Shown here: positions 43,304 through 51,428 of the stretch, one piece after another
How the letters are laid out: every line of letters starts with the position of its first letter
Position numbering within the stretch: position 1 is the stretch's first letter
NCBI GenBank assembly: GCA_963716125.1
Contig: OY970294.1
Coordinates: forward strand, 1,054,001 to 1,118,000
From: Acidiluteibacter sp963716125
Lineage (GTDB): Bacteria; Bacteroidota; Bacteroidia; Flavobacteriales_E; Vicingaceae
Direction: 5' to 3'
DNA length: 64,000 nucleotides
Notes under the pieces: generated by a model
Database searches by the model: none
The model's input: only the letters and a program-made list of their open reading frames with translations
Told to the model about the DNA's origin: nothing
Program-made: the position numbers and the translations under genes

Positions 43304-44410
43304 ATGAAAACTACAGAAAATACAATCCCATTATTAGTAACCCACCCGGGCGAAATTATTTTAGATGAAATTGAAAACAAAGCTATTTCTCAGAGTGATT
43401 TTGCTAAACAGATTGGTTATAGCAAGAGTCAATTAAATGAGATAATTAAAGGAAAACGAAACCTTAATGCTGAACTTGCCTTACTGCTAGAAAAAGCATT
43501 AGGTATTGATGCCGATTATTGGCTTGAGGTACAGAAAAACTACGACCTTGACAAAGCTAAAATAAATCAGAAAAATCAAAAAAGGCTAGAAGCAATTGAG
43601 CAGTGGAAATTTATTGAGGATAGAATCGCGGTATCTTTCCTAAAAAAAGAAAAAGTCATTACCGGAGATCCCGTTGTAGATATTCCGACTGTTAAAAATA
43701 TATATAACGTTGCAAGCTTTGAAGAATTAGCTAATATTGGAGCAAAACCAACCTATGCTAGATTTAGAAAATCCTCAATATTAAAAATTGACCCAATAAA
43801 TATTATTACATGGGTTAAACTAGTTCATTTTAAAGCAAGCCAAATTGTGGTTTCACAATTTGATTATGAAAACAAAAATGAACTTATTTATAATCTTAGA
43901 AATATTTTAAATAAAAATTTAAACACTTTGAGTCTAGTTAAACAAACTCTAAGTGATTATGGAATTAAATTAGTTTATCAAAAGAAAGGAGAGAAAACTC
44001 CAGTAGACGCTATCTCTTTTTGGAGCAATGGTTCCCCTTCAATTGGAATGACTTTGCGTCATAATAGACTAGACAACTTTGCTTTCACTTTATTTCATGA
44101 ATTAGGTCACATTTACGAACATCTATTAAATAACAATAATGCAGAATTTATTGATTTAGAATCATCTAAAGAGCAAGTAAATTATAAAAGCTCAAAAGAA
44201 GAAAAAGAGGCTGATTCATTTGCTAAAAATCATTTAATAGATAAAGAAAAATGGGATAACTTCTTCTTACAAAACCAAGACTACACAGATCAAATTATAA
44301 AAAAATTCGCTAAACAAATTGGTATCCACTCTTGTATAATTAGAGGCCGTGTTTGTTTTGAGCTTGGCGTATACAATTCGAAGACTTCTATTGATTATTC
44401 ATTAAGATAA
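43304..44410 (+). CDS. XRE-ImmA/IrrE fusion antitoxin with metallopeptidase motif
   Basis: The 368-residue protein has an N-terminal HigA-like XRE domain (VTHPGEIILDEIEN, ISQSDFAKQIGYSKSQLNEI, GKRNLNAELALLLEKALG) and a C-terminal ImmA/IrrE-like zinc peptidase domain with FHELGHIYEH (His265, Glu266, His269). The HExxH motif is intact, so it might be proteolytic. It is far longer than ordinary HigA (about 100). Its role as antitoxin to the adjacent HigB is inferred from position and the XRE domain. Confidence 0.87.
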   Translation: MKTTENTIPLLVTHPGEIILDEIENKAISQSDFAKQIGYSKSQLNEIIKGKRNLNAELALLLEKALGIDADYWLEVQKNYDLDKAKINQKNQKRLEAIEQWKFIEDRIAVSFLKKEKVITGDPVVDIPTVKNIYNVASFEELANIGAKPTYARFRKSSILKIDPINIITWVKLVHFKASQIVVSQFDYENKNELIYNLRNILNKNLNTLSLVKQTLSDYGIKLVYQKKGEKTPVDAISFWSNGSPSIGMTLRHNRLDNFAFTLFHELGHIYEHLLNNNNAEFIDLESSKEQVNYKSSKEEKEADSFAKNHLIDKEKWDNFFLQNQDYTDQIIKKFAKQIGIHSCIIRGRVCFELGVYNSKTSIDYSLR

Positions 44411-44414
44411 AGAA

Positions 44415-44500
44415 CGTTGTACAACAATTAGGCTCTAATGCAGTGCGTTGAGGACGCGCTTAGAGTCTGTGTTGAACTCAGCCCTTCGGCGTAGTTCAGG
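44415..44500. repeat. Structured intergenic hairpins after the XRE-ImmA gene
   Basis: Sequential inverted repeats are present: the palindrome GTTGTACAAC at about 44415, a CTCTAA...TTAGAG pair enclosing GCGT-tgagg-ACGC, and a nested hairpin TGAACT-ca-GCC-cttc-GGC-gt-AGTTCA (44473-44498). This resembles REP-type elements. The rest of the gap to 44700 is AT-rich and shows no gene. Together with copy H it covers the 652-base gene-free stretch 44411-45062. Confidence 0.6.
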
Positions 44501-44700
44501 ATATCACCTTCGGTCTGCTTACTTTTTTGCTAAGGGGATTTAATAAGGCCTTTTCATCTTCAAGTTTCTTTTTTGTTGTCTTTTAATGAAAGTAATGATT
44601 TTTTTTAAATCTTAAAATAGTGGAATAAGATCGGCATTCTGTCTATTTAGTTGATAAATATTATTTTTACTTCAAGAATAGTTATATCTCCATCTGCTAT

Positions 44701-44976
44701 AAATCGTTGGATATAAACACGATGCTCCGTAGTGATTTCCTCCTAGCGGCGAACGAGTGCAACCCTGCGAAAATAAATGTGCAACTGTTCTTTTTAAAGT
44801 GGCCTGCACTTTAAATCCAATATAAATTAATTATTATATTTGGATGGATAATAAAACATACGGATATAATGGAAAGTTTTACTTTGAAAAGAATCCGATG
44901 TATCGGATGAAGAAGTACTCCTGCTAAGAAGTTTAATGAAGAAGTATAAACGTACTCTTCCTTTTATTCGAATATT
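44701..44976 (+). repeat. Spacer repeat copy H (long form, about 276 bp)
   Basis: It opens AAATCGTTGGATATAAACAC and has the core (TAGCGGCGAACGAGTGCAAC), the TATATTTG box at 44835-44842, an extra segment with GAAGAAGTA words as in copy C, and the CTCTTCCTTTTATTCG end, where the usual GGTTGTT is altered to AATATT. The PIN toxin gene follows 86 bases on. Confidence 0.87.
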
Positions 44977-45062
44977 GTGTGGAATGCAAAAAAAAATCGT
45001 GAAACCATTAAATATTCTGCTGATTAAATTTTTGTAAATTTAATTATAACTAAATTTATGAA

Positions 45063-45524
45063 ATGAAACAACGATTTTATCTTGACACATCCGTTTTCGG
45101 AGGAGTATTTGACAAAGAATTTGATGAATTTACCTTACAATTATTTGAGCGGATTAAACTCGGAAAAATTATCTGCATCTATTCTGAATTGGTCGAAACG
45201 GAATTAGTAAAAGCACCAAAAAATGTCAAAGAATATTTTGCAGACTTACCAAAAGAGAGTTTAGAAAAAGTCGAAATAACGGACGAAATTCTTGCACTTG
45301 CGACTAAATATGTTGATGAAAAAGTAGTCGGAGCAACAAGTTTTGATGATTGCATCCATATTGCGACTGCAACAATTCATCGAGCGGATATTTTAGTAAG
45401 TTGGAATTTTAAACATATTGTGAACGTTTATAGAATACGAGGTTATAATTCAATAAATTTAAGAAGTAATTATCCATCATTGGAAATACGTTCGCCTAAA
45501 GAAATAGTCGATTATGAAAACTAA
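45063..45524 (+). CDS. PIN-domain toxin, toxin-first module
   Basis: The 153-residue protein has the PIN motifs RFYLDTSVFGGVFD near the start, a central glutamate in ELVETELVKAP, and SFDDCIHIATATIHRADILV with the two Asp, ending VSWNFKHIVN. The catalytic acids are complete. It is homologous to the dead PIN fragment at 29161. Its end overlaps the small partner gene by 11 bases, so the toxin is encoded first. Confidence 0.87.
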   Translation: MKQRFYLDTSVFGGVFDKEFDEFTLQLFERIKLGKIICIYSELVETELVKAPKNVKEYFADLPKESLEKVEITDEILALATKYVDEKVVGATSFDDCIHIATATIHRADILVSWNFKHIVNVYRIRGYNSINLRSNYPSLEIRSPKEIVDYEN

Positions 45525-45669
45525 AGAAGAAAACCAAAAGAAAGAATTTGATACAGTAAAAACGTTCCGAAAAATCAAAGACAAAATTTCAAATGACTTG
45601 AAAGGAATGAGTTTTGAGGAAATTAAGGAATACTTGAAAAAGGAAAGCTCGAAGTTGCAGGCTGAATAA
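45514..45669 (+). CDS. Small antitoxin-like partner of the PIN toxin
   Basis: The 51-residue charged protein (MKTKEENQKKEFDTVKTFRK, then IKDKISNDLKGMSFEEIKEY) starts 11 bases inside the PIN gene. It is related to the 53-residue protein at 29356, which follows a dead PIN gene. The repeated pairing points to a small antitoxin family of its own. I recognise no named family. Confidence 0.7.
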   Translation: MKTKEENQKKEFDTVKTFRKIKDKISNDLKGMSFEEIKEYLKKESSKLQAE

Positions 45670-45682
45670 GCATTACACACAA

Positions 45683-45880
45683 TAACGTATATAAAAAATA
45701 GTGCGAGTCATTGCCAACACTAAGGTTCAGGCATATTTGCGAAGTCCGCCAAATTTTTTAATTTGGCTTATTGTAAAAAGAGATAATAAGAAAATTAAAA
45801 AATTCGGCTCGTGCTTAACCGAAAGTACAAAGCTAATTTCCACGCTACGAGATATATAAAAAATCGTTACCTGCTTGCTA
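45683..45880. repeat. Second-type spacer with paired TATATAAAAAAT words
   Basis: TATATAAAAAAT occurs at 45688-45699 and again at 45853-45864 in direct orientation. Between them lies a clear hairpin, GCCAAATT-tttt-AATTTGGC (45748-45767). The TTGCTAAAA word near 45873 recurs in the 134-bp element at 25192. No coding potential is seen in 45670-45948. It is a different repeat from the A-H family. Confidence 0.55.
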
Positions 45881-45948
45881 AAAACCGCGATTACGGAAAG
45901 AAATGAATATCAAAAGTATAAACAAAACCTAAATGGGAATAAAATAAT

Positions 45949-46365
45949 ATGACTGAAATTACATTTGAATATTATAACAAACTTGCCGACCAAATAATTA
46001 CAATTAGTGCACTGCTTGGTGGATTTTCAATAGCAGTTATTGCAAATTTTTTAGTATCAGATACAAAAACACGGTTGATTAATAATATTATGAAAGCATC
46101 AATTTTTGCTGCTTGCTTATTTCTAATAACTGTATTTGCAATGACGAAGGTTCTTTTGATGACAACCGAAGGATATCCGCAGAAAGTACTTGATAATGAT
46201 TTGTTATTACCAAGAAGTATTGGTGGATTTGCCTTTTTTTTCGGTACGATATCTCTACTAGTTATGATTTCGATGGCTGGTTGGACAAAATCGAAAAAAA
46301 TGGGAATATTTTCTACAATAGTCGGAATTATAACATTAATACTAATGCTGCTTATGACAAGTTAA
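45949..46365 (+). CDS. Small multi-span membrane protein of unknown function
   Basis: The 138-residue protein has four hydrophobic segments (IITISALLGGFSIAVIANFL, IFAACLFLITVFAMTKVLLM, FAFFFGTISLLVMI and STIVGIITLILMLLM) with short charged loops. It lacks recognised motifs. It is the last accessory gene before the core region resumes. Confidence 0.6.
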   Translation: MTEITFEYYNKLADQIITISALLGGFSIAVIANFLVSDTKTRLINNIMKASIFAACLFLITVFAMTKVLLMTTEGYPQKVLDNDLLLPRSIGGFAFFFGTISLLVMISMAGWTKSKKMGIFSTIVGIITLILMLLMTS

Positions 46366-46430
46366 TAATAGTTATGAACTAAAGCCTACAGTAACAATCG
46401 TACATAATTTATTGCTTCTCGCTTACCTAC

Positions 46431-46472
46431 GAAAATCCACGCGGATTTTCTACCTGCTTTCAGCAGACAGGT
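46431..46472. repeat. Two adjacent palindromes, REP-like
   Basis: GAAAATCC-acgc-GGATTTTC (46431-46450) is a perfect 8-bp stem with a 4-base loop, and ACCTG-N11-CAGGT (46452-46472) encloses CTGCT-ttc-AGCAG. The pair lies between the last accessory gene and the conserved minus-strand gene at 46554. Confidence 0.65.
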
Positions 46473-46553
46473 TGGGTTTTTATTTGCTAACTTTCGTGTT
46501 TAAACGCGCTACTTTTCATAAATAAACACGTTATTAAAATTTTAATCAATCAC

Positions 46554-47120
46554 TCACCCAATCCTCTTCTGCACCATTTTATCCACTTTTTTGAACAATT
46601 GGCTTGGTAAGTAGGTGCGCCAATCGAAATCATTGAAATCGCCACCGGTGCTCATATAATAGTCGATGTTGGCATCTGAAAAATCATTGAGCACATGCTC
46701 AAAAAAGTTCATAAACACAATCCAACCATCTTCTACATCATCAAACCATTCTTCGTAATAAGAATCGTCTGAAGTATGAAAATTCAATACATTTTCTCCA
46801 ATCATAATAAAATGATTGACACCTTCATCTATCAAAACATCAATTACATTTCTTTTGAGAAACATAATGTCATTATGCAATAAATCATTCCATTCGCCAA
46901 TTAATTCAATAACGGTATAGCCTTTATCATAATCGGTAAATAAAATTTTTATGTAAAGCGTAGGCGATTCTATGTTATCCCACTGCGGATGAATGTAATG
47001 GTCATAAATAGCATCAGTAAATTCAAACTCACTGTAAATTCGGTCGTAAAATGGCGATCGCTTATCTTCAGCTGCAACGTAATAATCTCGCCAATTGTAA
47101 AAGGGTTCTATTGTATGCAA
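46554..47120 (-). CDS. Conserved acidic protein of unknown function
   Basis: The 188-residue protein is strongly acidic and aromatic (NWRDYYVAAEDKRSPFYDRI, DSYYEEWFDDVEDGWIVFM, YMSTGGDFNDFDWRTYL) and ends with LPSQLFKKVDKMVQKRIG. It resembles conserved Bacteroidota proteins of unknown function. No enzyme motif or membrane segment is seen. Confidence 0.7.
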   Translation of the reverse strand: MHTIEPFYNWRDYYVAAEDKRSPFYDRIYSEFEFTDAIYDHYIHPQWDNIESPTLYIKILFTDYDKGYTVIELIGEWNDLLHNDIMFLKRNVIDVLIDEGVNHFIMIGENVLNFHTSDDSYYEEWFDDVEDGWIVFMNFFEHVLNDFSDANIDYYMSTGGDFNDFDWRTYLPSQLFKKVDKMVQKRIG

Positions 47121-47313
47121 AAATAATTGTTAAGGGTAAATTCTTAATTCTTAATTGCGCATTGCCTTTAGCAAAGCTCTTAATTGTAATTTTTTAATTA
47201 TCAATTGTCCGTTCAGTTTGACAATTAATAACGGTTGTTAATATCTAATTTTAAAATGTTAGAGAACTAACGAGGCAGTTAAATCTGATAATGAAGTAAA
47301 TGACGTAATTTAA

Positions 47314-47540
47314 TTCACTTATTGCCCGATTCACTTATTGATTCTCTTATTAACTTATTCACTTATTATTTAATTCACTTATTGCCCGATTCTCTTATTC
47401 ACTTATTCACTTATTAATCGATTCACTTATTCTCTTATTAACTAATTGACCAATTCTTTAATTCACTTCTTCATTTATTGACCAATTCAATTATTGATTG
47501 ATTCACTTATTCACTTATTCACTTATTGATTGATTCTTTA
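47314..47540. repeat. Tandem decamer array (TTCACTTATT-like)
   Basis: About 230 bases consist of imperfect tandem copies of TTCACTTATT and close variants (TTCTCTTATT, GATTGATTC), some grouped in a longer pattern with GCCCGATTC. It fills most of the 424-base gap between the 46554 and murQ genes. It is intergenic and reads as a length-variable satellite. The rest of the gap (47121-47313) is AT-rich with short hairpins such as AATTGTC/GACAATT. Confidence 0.82.
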
Positions 47541-47544
47541 ATTA

Positions 47545-48345
47545 TTACATTGATTCAATCGCCTTCCTCACACTTCCATATTTATTCAATAAAGTCTCCG
47601 CTTCTTCAAATGGTATATTTAACTCACTCATGAGCATTTTAATTCCTCTATTTACTAATTTATTATTACTCAGCTGCATGTCCACCATTTTGTTGCCTTT
47701 TACTCTTCCTAACTGAATCATAACAGCAGTAGAAATCATATTCAGTATTAATTTTTGAGCAGTTCCTGCTTTCATGCGAGTACTTCCTGTCACAAATTCT
47801 GAACCAACTACCACTTCAATAGGGTAGTCAGCTGCAGCTGCTACTGGTGAATTAGAATTGCAAACAATGCAAGCCGTTTTTATATGGTTCTCTGCACAAT
47901 TTTTCAATCCGCCTATCACATAAGGTGTAGTGCCTGAAGCTGCTATTCCAATCACCACATCTTTGTCGGATATGTTGTACTCTTTTAAATCTTTCCAAGC
48001 TTGGTTAGTATCGTCTTCTGCAAATTCTACTGCCTTACGGATAGCCTTATCACCGCCTGCTATAATGCCTATTACCCAATCGTGGGGAACTCCAAATGTA
48101 GGAGGACATTCTGAGGCGTCTACTATTCCTAATCTTCCACTTGTGCCTGCCCCAATGTAAAATAGTCTTCCGCCTTTTTTCATTTTTTGCACAACTATTT
48201 CAACCACCTTTTCAATTGCAGGAATAACCTTTTCTATTGCTAGTGGTACAGATGTATCTTCTTGATTGATATTGGTCAACAATTCATTGATCGACATTTT
48301 TTCAAGATGCTGATAGTTAGAGTCTGATTCTGTGGAATTGGTCAT
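47545..48345 (-). CDS. murQ: N-acetylmuramic acid 6-phosphate etherase
   Basis: MurQ splits MurNAc-6-phosphate to GlcNAc-6-phosphate and lactate in cell wall recycling. The 266-residue protein has the SIS fold with GAGTSGRLGIVDASECPPTFG, EFAEDDTNQAWKDL, GIAASGTTPYVIGG and STRMKAGTAQKLILNMIST. It is somewhat shorter than usual (about 300) at the C-terminus. An aminopeptidase-like gene precedes it by 2 bases. Confidence 0.95.
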   Translation of the reverse strand: MTNSTESDSNYQHLEKMSINELLTNINQEDTSVPLAIEKVIPAIEKVVEIVVQKMKKGGRLFYIGAGTSGRLGIVDASECPPTFGVPHDWVIGIIAGGDKAIRKAVEFAEDDTNQAWKDLKEYNISDKDVVIGIAASGTTPYVIGGLKNCAENHIKTACIVCNSNSPVAAAADYPIEVVVGSEFVTGSTRMKAGTAQKLILNMISTAVMIQLGRVKGNKMVDMQLSNNKLVNRGIKMLMSELNIPFEEAETLLNKYGSVRKAIESM

Positions 48346-48347
48346 AT

Positions 48348-49361
48348 TTATTTTGGATATTTTTCTTTGTATGCTTGTAAAAAAGCTTTTAAGTCGCCTT
48401 TAAATTCTTCTTGATAAATTTGTTCAAAATATTTTTGTTGGCTGCCGTAAGTATTAACACCTGCAAAGTAAGCATTGTTCCAATCTGATGATTTTTCCAA
48501 AAGATATTCATTCCAAATTCTATTGCTAAAAGGTATCAAATTTAATTCTTTTTGAAAACTTTCTATTTTTTGTTCTTTTAATATTAGTCTTTTATCAATG
48601 CTGAATTCATTAGAATTCTCATAAAAAGTTTTCAGCTCCTCTATTTTTTTAATTAAGAAATCTTTGTATAATTTTCTATCTTTTAGTTTGTTGAGGTATT
48701 CACTTTTTAAGCTATCGTCATATTTATCTAAATATAATTGTGCTCCTTTGTGACCAATAAATGACGCTAAGTTTTCATTTAAATCAACGCTGTCTTTTAT
48801 GAATAGGGTGGTATGCGTTAATTCATGAATAATTAAGTTCGCTAAATCGCCATCACTTTGATTGAGGTTGTTGGATAATATAGGATCCTTGAACCATCCT
48901 AAAGTACTCCATGCAGAAACTAAGTCAATTTCAGTATCATATCCTAAGTTTTGCATTTTCTTAGCTTCTTTTTTTACCAATTCTTCATCAAAAAAACCTT
49001 TATAAGGAAATCCACCAACCAATGGAAATTTCCATTCATAAGGTTCTAAACTAAATTTTGGAGCTGCCGTAACTACCCATAGCGTTGGTTTGTTGTTTTG
49101 ATTGTATAAAGTGGTGTAGTTTTTAGAATCGGTCATTCCCAATTCTGCAACAGCAAAGTTTCTCACTTTTTGTATCAGTTGGATTTTAGTTTTTAAACTA
49201 TCAGGAAAGCTCGGATTGTTTAAAAAAACCTCAATGGGTTGAGCATTGTACAACACTTTAACTTGACCCTGTAATTGTAATAAACCATAATGAATTTCAT
49301 TGGCTAACAAACCAATTAGTGCAAAAAGAAAAATTGCTATATAACGCAATACTCTTTTCAT
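48348..49361 (-). CDS. Putative aminopeptidase (membrane-anchored, COG4324 type)
   Basis: The 337-residue protein begins with a membrane anchor (IAIFLFALIGLLANE), then LLQLQGQVKVLYNA, typical of the predicted aminopeptidase family. It carries a zinc-type HELTHTTLF motif and the downstream ENLASFIG that supplies a third ligand. It precedes murQ by 2 bases, so it may help in periplasmic peptide or cell wall turnover. Substrate and activity are not established. Confidence 0.85.
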   Translation of the reverse strand: MKRVLRYIAIFLFALIGLLANEIHYGLLQLQGQVKVLYNAQPIEVFLNNPSFPDSLKTKIQLIQKVRNFAVAELGMTDSKNYTTLYNQNNKPTLWVVTAAPKFSLEPYEWKFPLVGGFPYKGFFDEELVKKEAKKMQNLGYDTEIDLVSAWSTLGWFKDPILSNNLNQSDGDLANLIIHELTHTTLFIKDSVDLNENLASFIGHKGAQLYLDKYDDSLKSEYLNKLKDRKLYKDFLIKKIEELKTFYENSNEFSIDKRLILKEQKIESFQKELNLIPFSNRIWNEYLLEKSSDWNNAYFAGVNTYGSQQKYFEQIYQEEFKGDLKAFLQAYKEKYPK

Positions 49362-49364
49362 AGT

Positions 49365-50009
49365 TTAATTAGGAATACTGCTGAATATATCAATAATAAT
49401 AGGTTTTAAACCACTGAAGAAAAACTCAACTGCAATTACCATCACAATCAATCCCATCAATCGCATTAAAATTTTATTTCCGGTAGGTCCTATAAATTTG
49501 GTGATTTGAGATGCTCCCCAAAGGACTATAAAAATAATGACACATATTACTAAGATAGTTCCAATCAAAATCACTTTGCTTTGTAATTGAACAGCATCTT
49601 CCATCAACACAATAGCATTGGTAATGGCTCCTGGACCACAAATCATAGGGATGGCTAAAGGAGTTACAGAAATATCATCCACATAATTTTTGACATCACT
49701 TTTATGAACTTTTATTTTTGTGAGCCTTGCTTGTAGCATATCATAACCCATCATAAAGAAAATAATGCCACCAACTACCCTAAAACTATTGACAGAAATA
49801 CCAAAAAATTTAAACAAGACTTGTCCGCTAAAAGCAAATAACATTAAAGTGAAAAAAGCAACAATCACGGCCTTTAATGCAGTTTTAGTTCTTTGTTTTT
49901 GATCTAAATCGGTGGTCATGCTCAAAAAGACTGGCATGATGCCGATTGGGTTCATCAAGGTGATAAAAGATGTAAAACACAATAAAAAGAAACTCAGCTC
50001 TGTGGACAT
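49365..50009 (-). CDS. MarC family integral membrane protein
   Basis: The 214-residue protein has six hydrophobic segments and the MarC features LMNPIGIMPVFLSMT, the GxIIFFMMGYDMLQA helix, and PLAIPMICGPGAITNAIVLM. The family's function is unclear. It lies 3 bases upstream of the aminopeptidase gene in the same direction, making a MarC-aminopeptidase-murQ unit. Confidence 0.9.
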   Translation of the reverse strand: MSTELSFFLLCFTSFITLMNPIGIMPVFLSMTTDLDQKQRTKTALKAVIVAFFTLMLFAFSGQVLFKFFGISVNSFRVVGGIIFFMMGYDMLQARLTKIKVHKSDVKNYVDDISVTPLAIPMICGPGAITNAIVLMEDAVQLQSKVILIGTILVICVIIFIVLWGASQITKFIGPTGNKILMRLMGLIVMVIAVEFFFSGLKPIIIDIFSSIPN

Positions 50010-50157
50010 ATTTTGATTTTATAAATCTAAACGGGCGCAAAGTTCGTTAATAGTTTTAAATGAGGCTAAATAATAACAATCATATTTTAATTTTTAGGAA
50101 TTAAAATTCGATCTGCTTTTAGCAGAATTGTTGTTTTTTCTTTGTTTTTTTGTTTGG

Positions 50158-50185
50158 GGAGGTTTTGCATTCGTGCAAAGCCTCC
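50158..50185. terminator. Hairpin with TTCG loop after the SDR gene
   Basis: A 12-bp stem (GGAGGTTTTGCA with TGCAAAGCCTCC, one wobble) encloses the stable TTCG loop and lies against the stop codon of the SDR gene. On the plus strand it is followed by TATTTTTTT; on the minus strand no U run follows. It may end minus-strand transcription weakly or plus-strand transcription well. Confidence 0.5.
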
Positions 50186-51057
50186 TATTTTTTTCCTCTA
50201 ATGTTCTTTTCTATATCATCCCACATGTCAGCAGGTACTTTATCCATCATCGTAAACTCTCCTGCGTTATACAACCATTCACCTCCATCTATAGTTACTA
50301 CCTCACCATTCATATAGGCAGAAAAGTCAGAAATCAAATAAGCAGCTAAATTGGCTAACTCTTGATGTTCGCCATATCTATTTAGCGGAATCCTTTTTAA
50401 TGGATCTAATTCTTTCACAATCTTTTCAGGAAACAATCTACTAAAAGCTCCTTCAGTAGGAAATGGGCCTGGAGCAATTGCATTGGCTCTAATTCCATAC
50501 TTTGCCCATTCGGCAGCTAAGGATCTAGTGAGCGCCAAAACTCCAGCTTTAGCACATGCAGATGGAACTACATATCCAGAGCCTGTCCAAGCGTAAGTAG
50601 TAACAATATTGAGCATGCAAGCATTCATTTTTTCTTTAATCCAATATTTTCCAAGTGCTAAGGAAAAGTTGTAGCTGCCTTTGAGTACAATATCCACTAT
50701 GATATCAAATGCTTTTGGAGATAATCTTTCTGTAGGACTAATGAAATTACCTGCTGCATTATTGACCAATACATCTATTTGGCCAAATTCTTTGATCCCT
50801 TCTTCAATTACATGGTCTACTTCTAAAGGCTTGCGCACATCACAAGCAACTGCTAATATTTTGCCGCCTGTTTTTTCTCTTAGTTCTTTTGCAGTAGCTT
50901 GAATTACATCATCTTTTCTACTGCAAATAATCAGATTAGCACCTAAAGCCATAAAATAGGTAGCCATAGATTTGCCCAAACCGGTTCCTCCACCTGTTAT
51001 TAAAACGGTTTTGCTTGCCAACTCTTGGGCCTTAAACATTGGTTCTGTATATTTCAT
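50185..51057 (-). CDS. SDR oxidoreductase, 2,4-dienoyl-CoA reductase-like
   Basis: The 290-residue enzyme has TVLITGGGTGLGKSMATYFM, NNAAGNFISPTERLS and the segment VVPSACAKAGVLALTRSLAA with Ser and Lys, the pattern of 2,4-dienoyl-CoA reductases rather than classical Tyr-Lys SDRs. It would assist in degradation of unsaturated fatty acids with NADPH. Its neighbours, a holin-like protein and a DUF819 protein, do not suggest a shared pathway. Confidence 0.82.
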   Translation of the reverse strand: MKYTEPMFKAQELASKTVLITGGGTGLGKSMATYFMALGANLIICSRKDDVIQATAKELREKTGGKILAVACDVRKPLEVDHVIEEGIKEFGQIDVLVNNAAGNFISPTERLSPKAFDIIVDIVLKGSYNFSLALGKYWIKEKMNACMLNIVTTYAWTGSGYVVPSACAKAGVLALTRSLAAEWAKYGIRANAIAPGPFPTEGAFSRLFPEKIVKELDPLKRIPLNRYGEHQELANLAAYLISDFSAYMNGEVVTIDGGEWLYNAGEFTMMDKVPADMWDDIEKNIRGKK

Positions 51058-51067
51058 AGATGTATTA

Positions 51068-51415
51068 TTAAACTTTTTCTTTTTTGTTAATAGCCTCGAA
51101 TATTGAATTAATGATAGCTAAAACTAAACTAAATAATAATGCCCACCAAAACCCATCAACTCTAAATCCATCAATAAAATAATCGACTATCAAAATCATA
51201 ATGGCGTTAATCGCCAATAAAAATAAACCTAGCGTTAAAATAGTAATAGGTATGGTAATGATGATTAATAATGGTTTAATAAATATATTGGCTAAGCCAA
51301 GAACCAGAGCGACTATAATTGCGGTTATAAAATCTTGTAAATGAACTCCTGGTAGGAGGTAAGCAGAAATTAAAATTGCCAATGAACTGGCGAAAATTTT
51401 TCCAATAAATTTCAT
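51068..51415 (-). CDS. Four-helix phage-holin-superfamily-like membrane protein (YvlD type)
   Basis: The 115-residue protein is made of four hydrophobic segments with the typical pattern ISAYLLPGVHLQDFITAIIV, ALVLGLANIFIKPLLIIITI, LGLFLLAINAIMILIVDYF and FWWALLFSLVLAIINSI. Despite the family name it is a chromosomal membrane protein with no known lysis role. It lies 10 bases before the SDR. Confidence 0.82.
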   Translation of the reverse strand: MKFIGKIFASSLAILISAYLLPGVHLQDFITAIIVALVLGLANIFIKPLLIIITIPITILTLGLFLLAINAIMILIVDYFIDGFRVDGFWWALLFSLVLAIINSIFEAINKKEKV

Positions 51416-51428
51416 AATTCTATATATT

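Noticed and set aside
28080..44780. Similarity of the repeat core (GGCGGACGAGTG) to a 16S rRNA segment.
   Set aside because: Only about 15 bases match and there is no further rRNA sequence around any copy, so it is taken as chance or convergent hairpin sequence.
26770..44976. Calling the spacer repeats classical integron attC sites.
   Set aside because: They are too long, lack matching R boxes at the two ends, and no integrase is in the window. It is kept only as a hypothesis.
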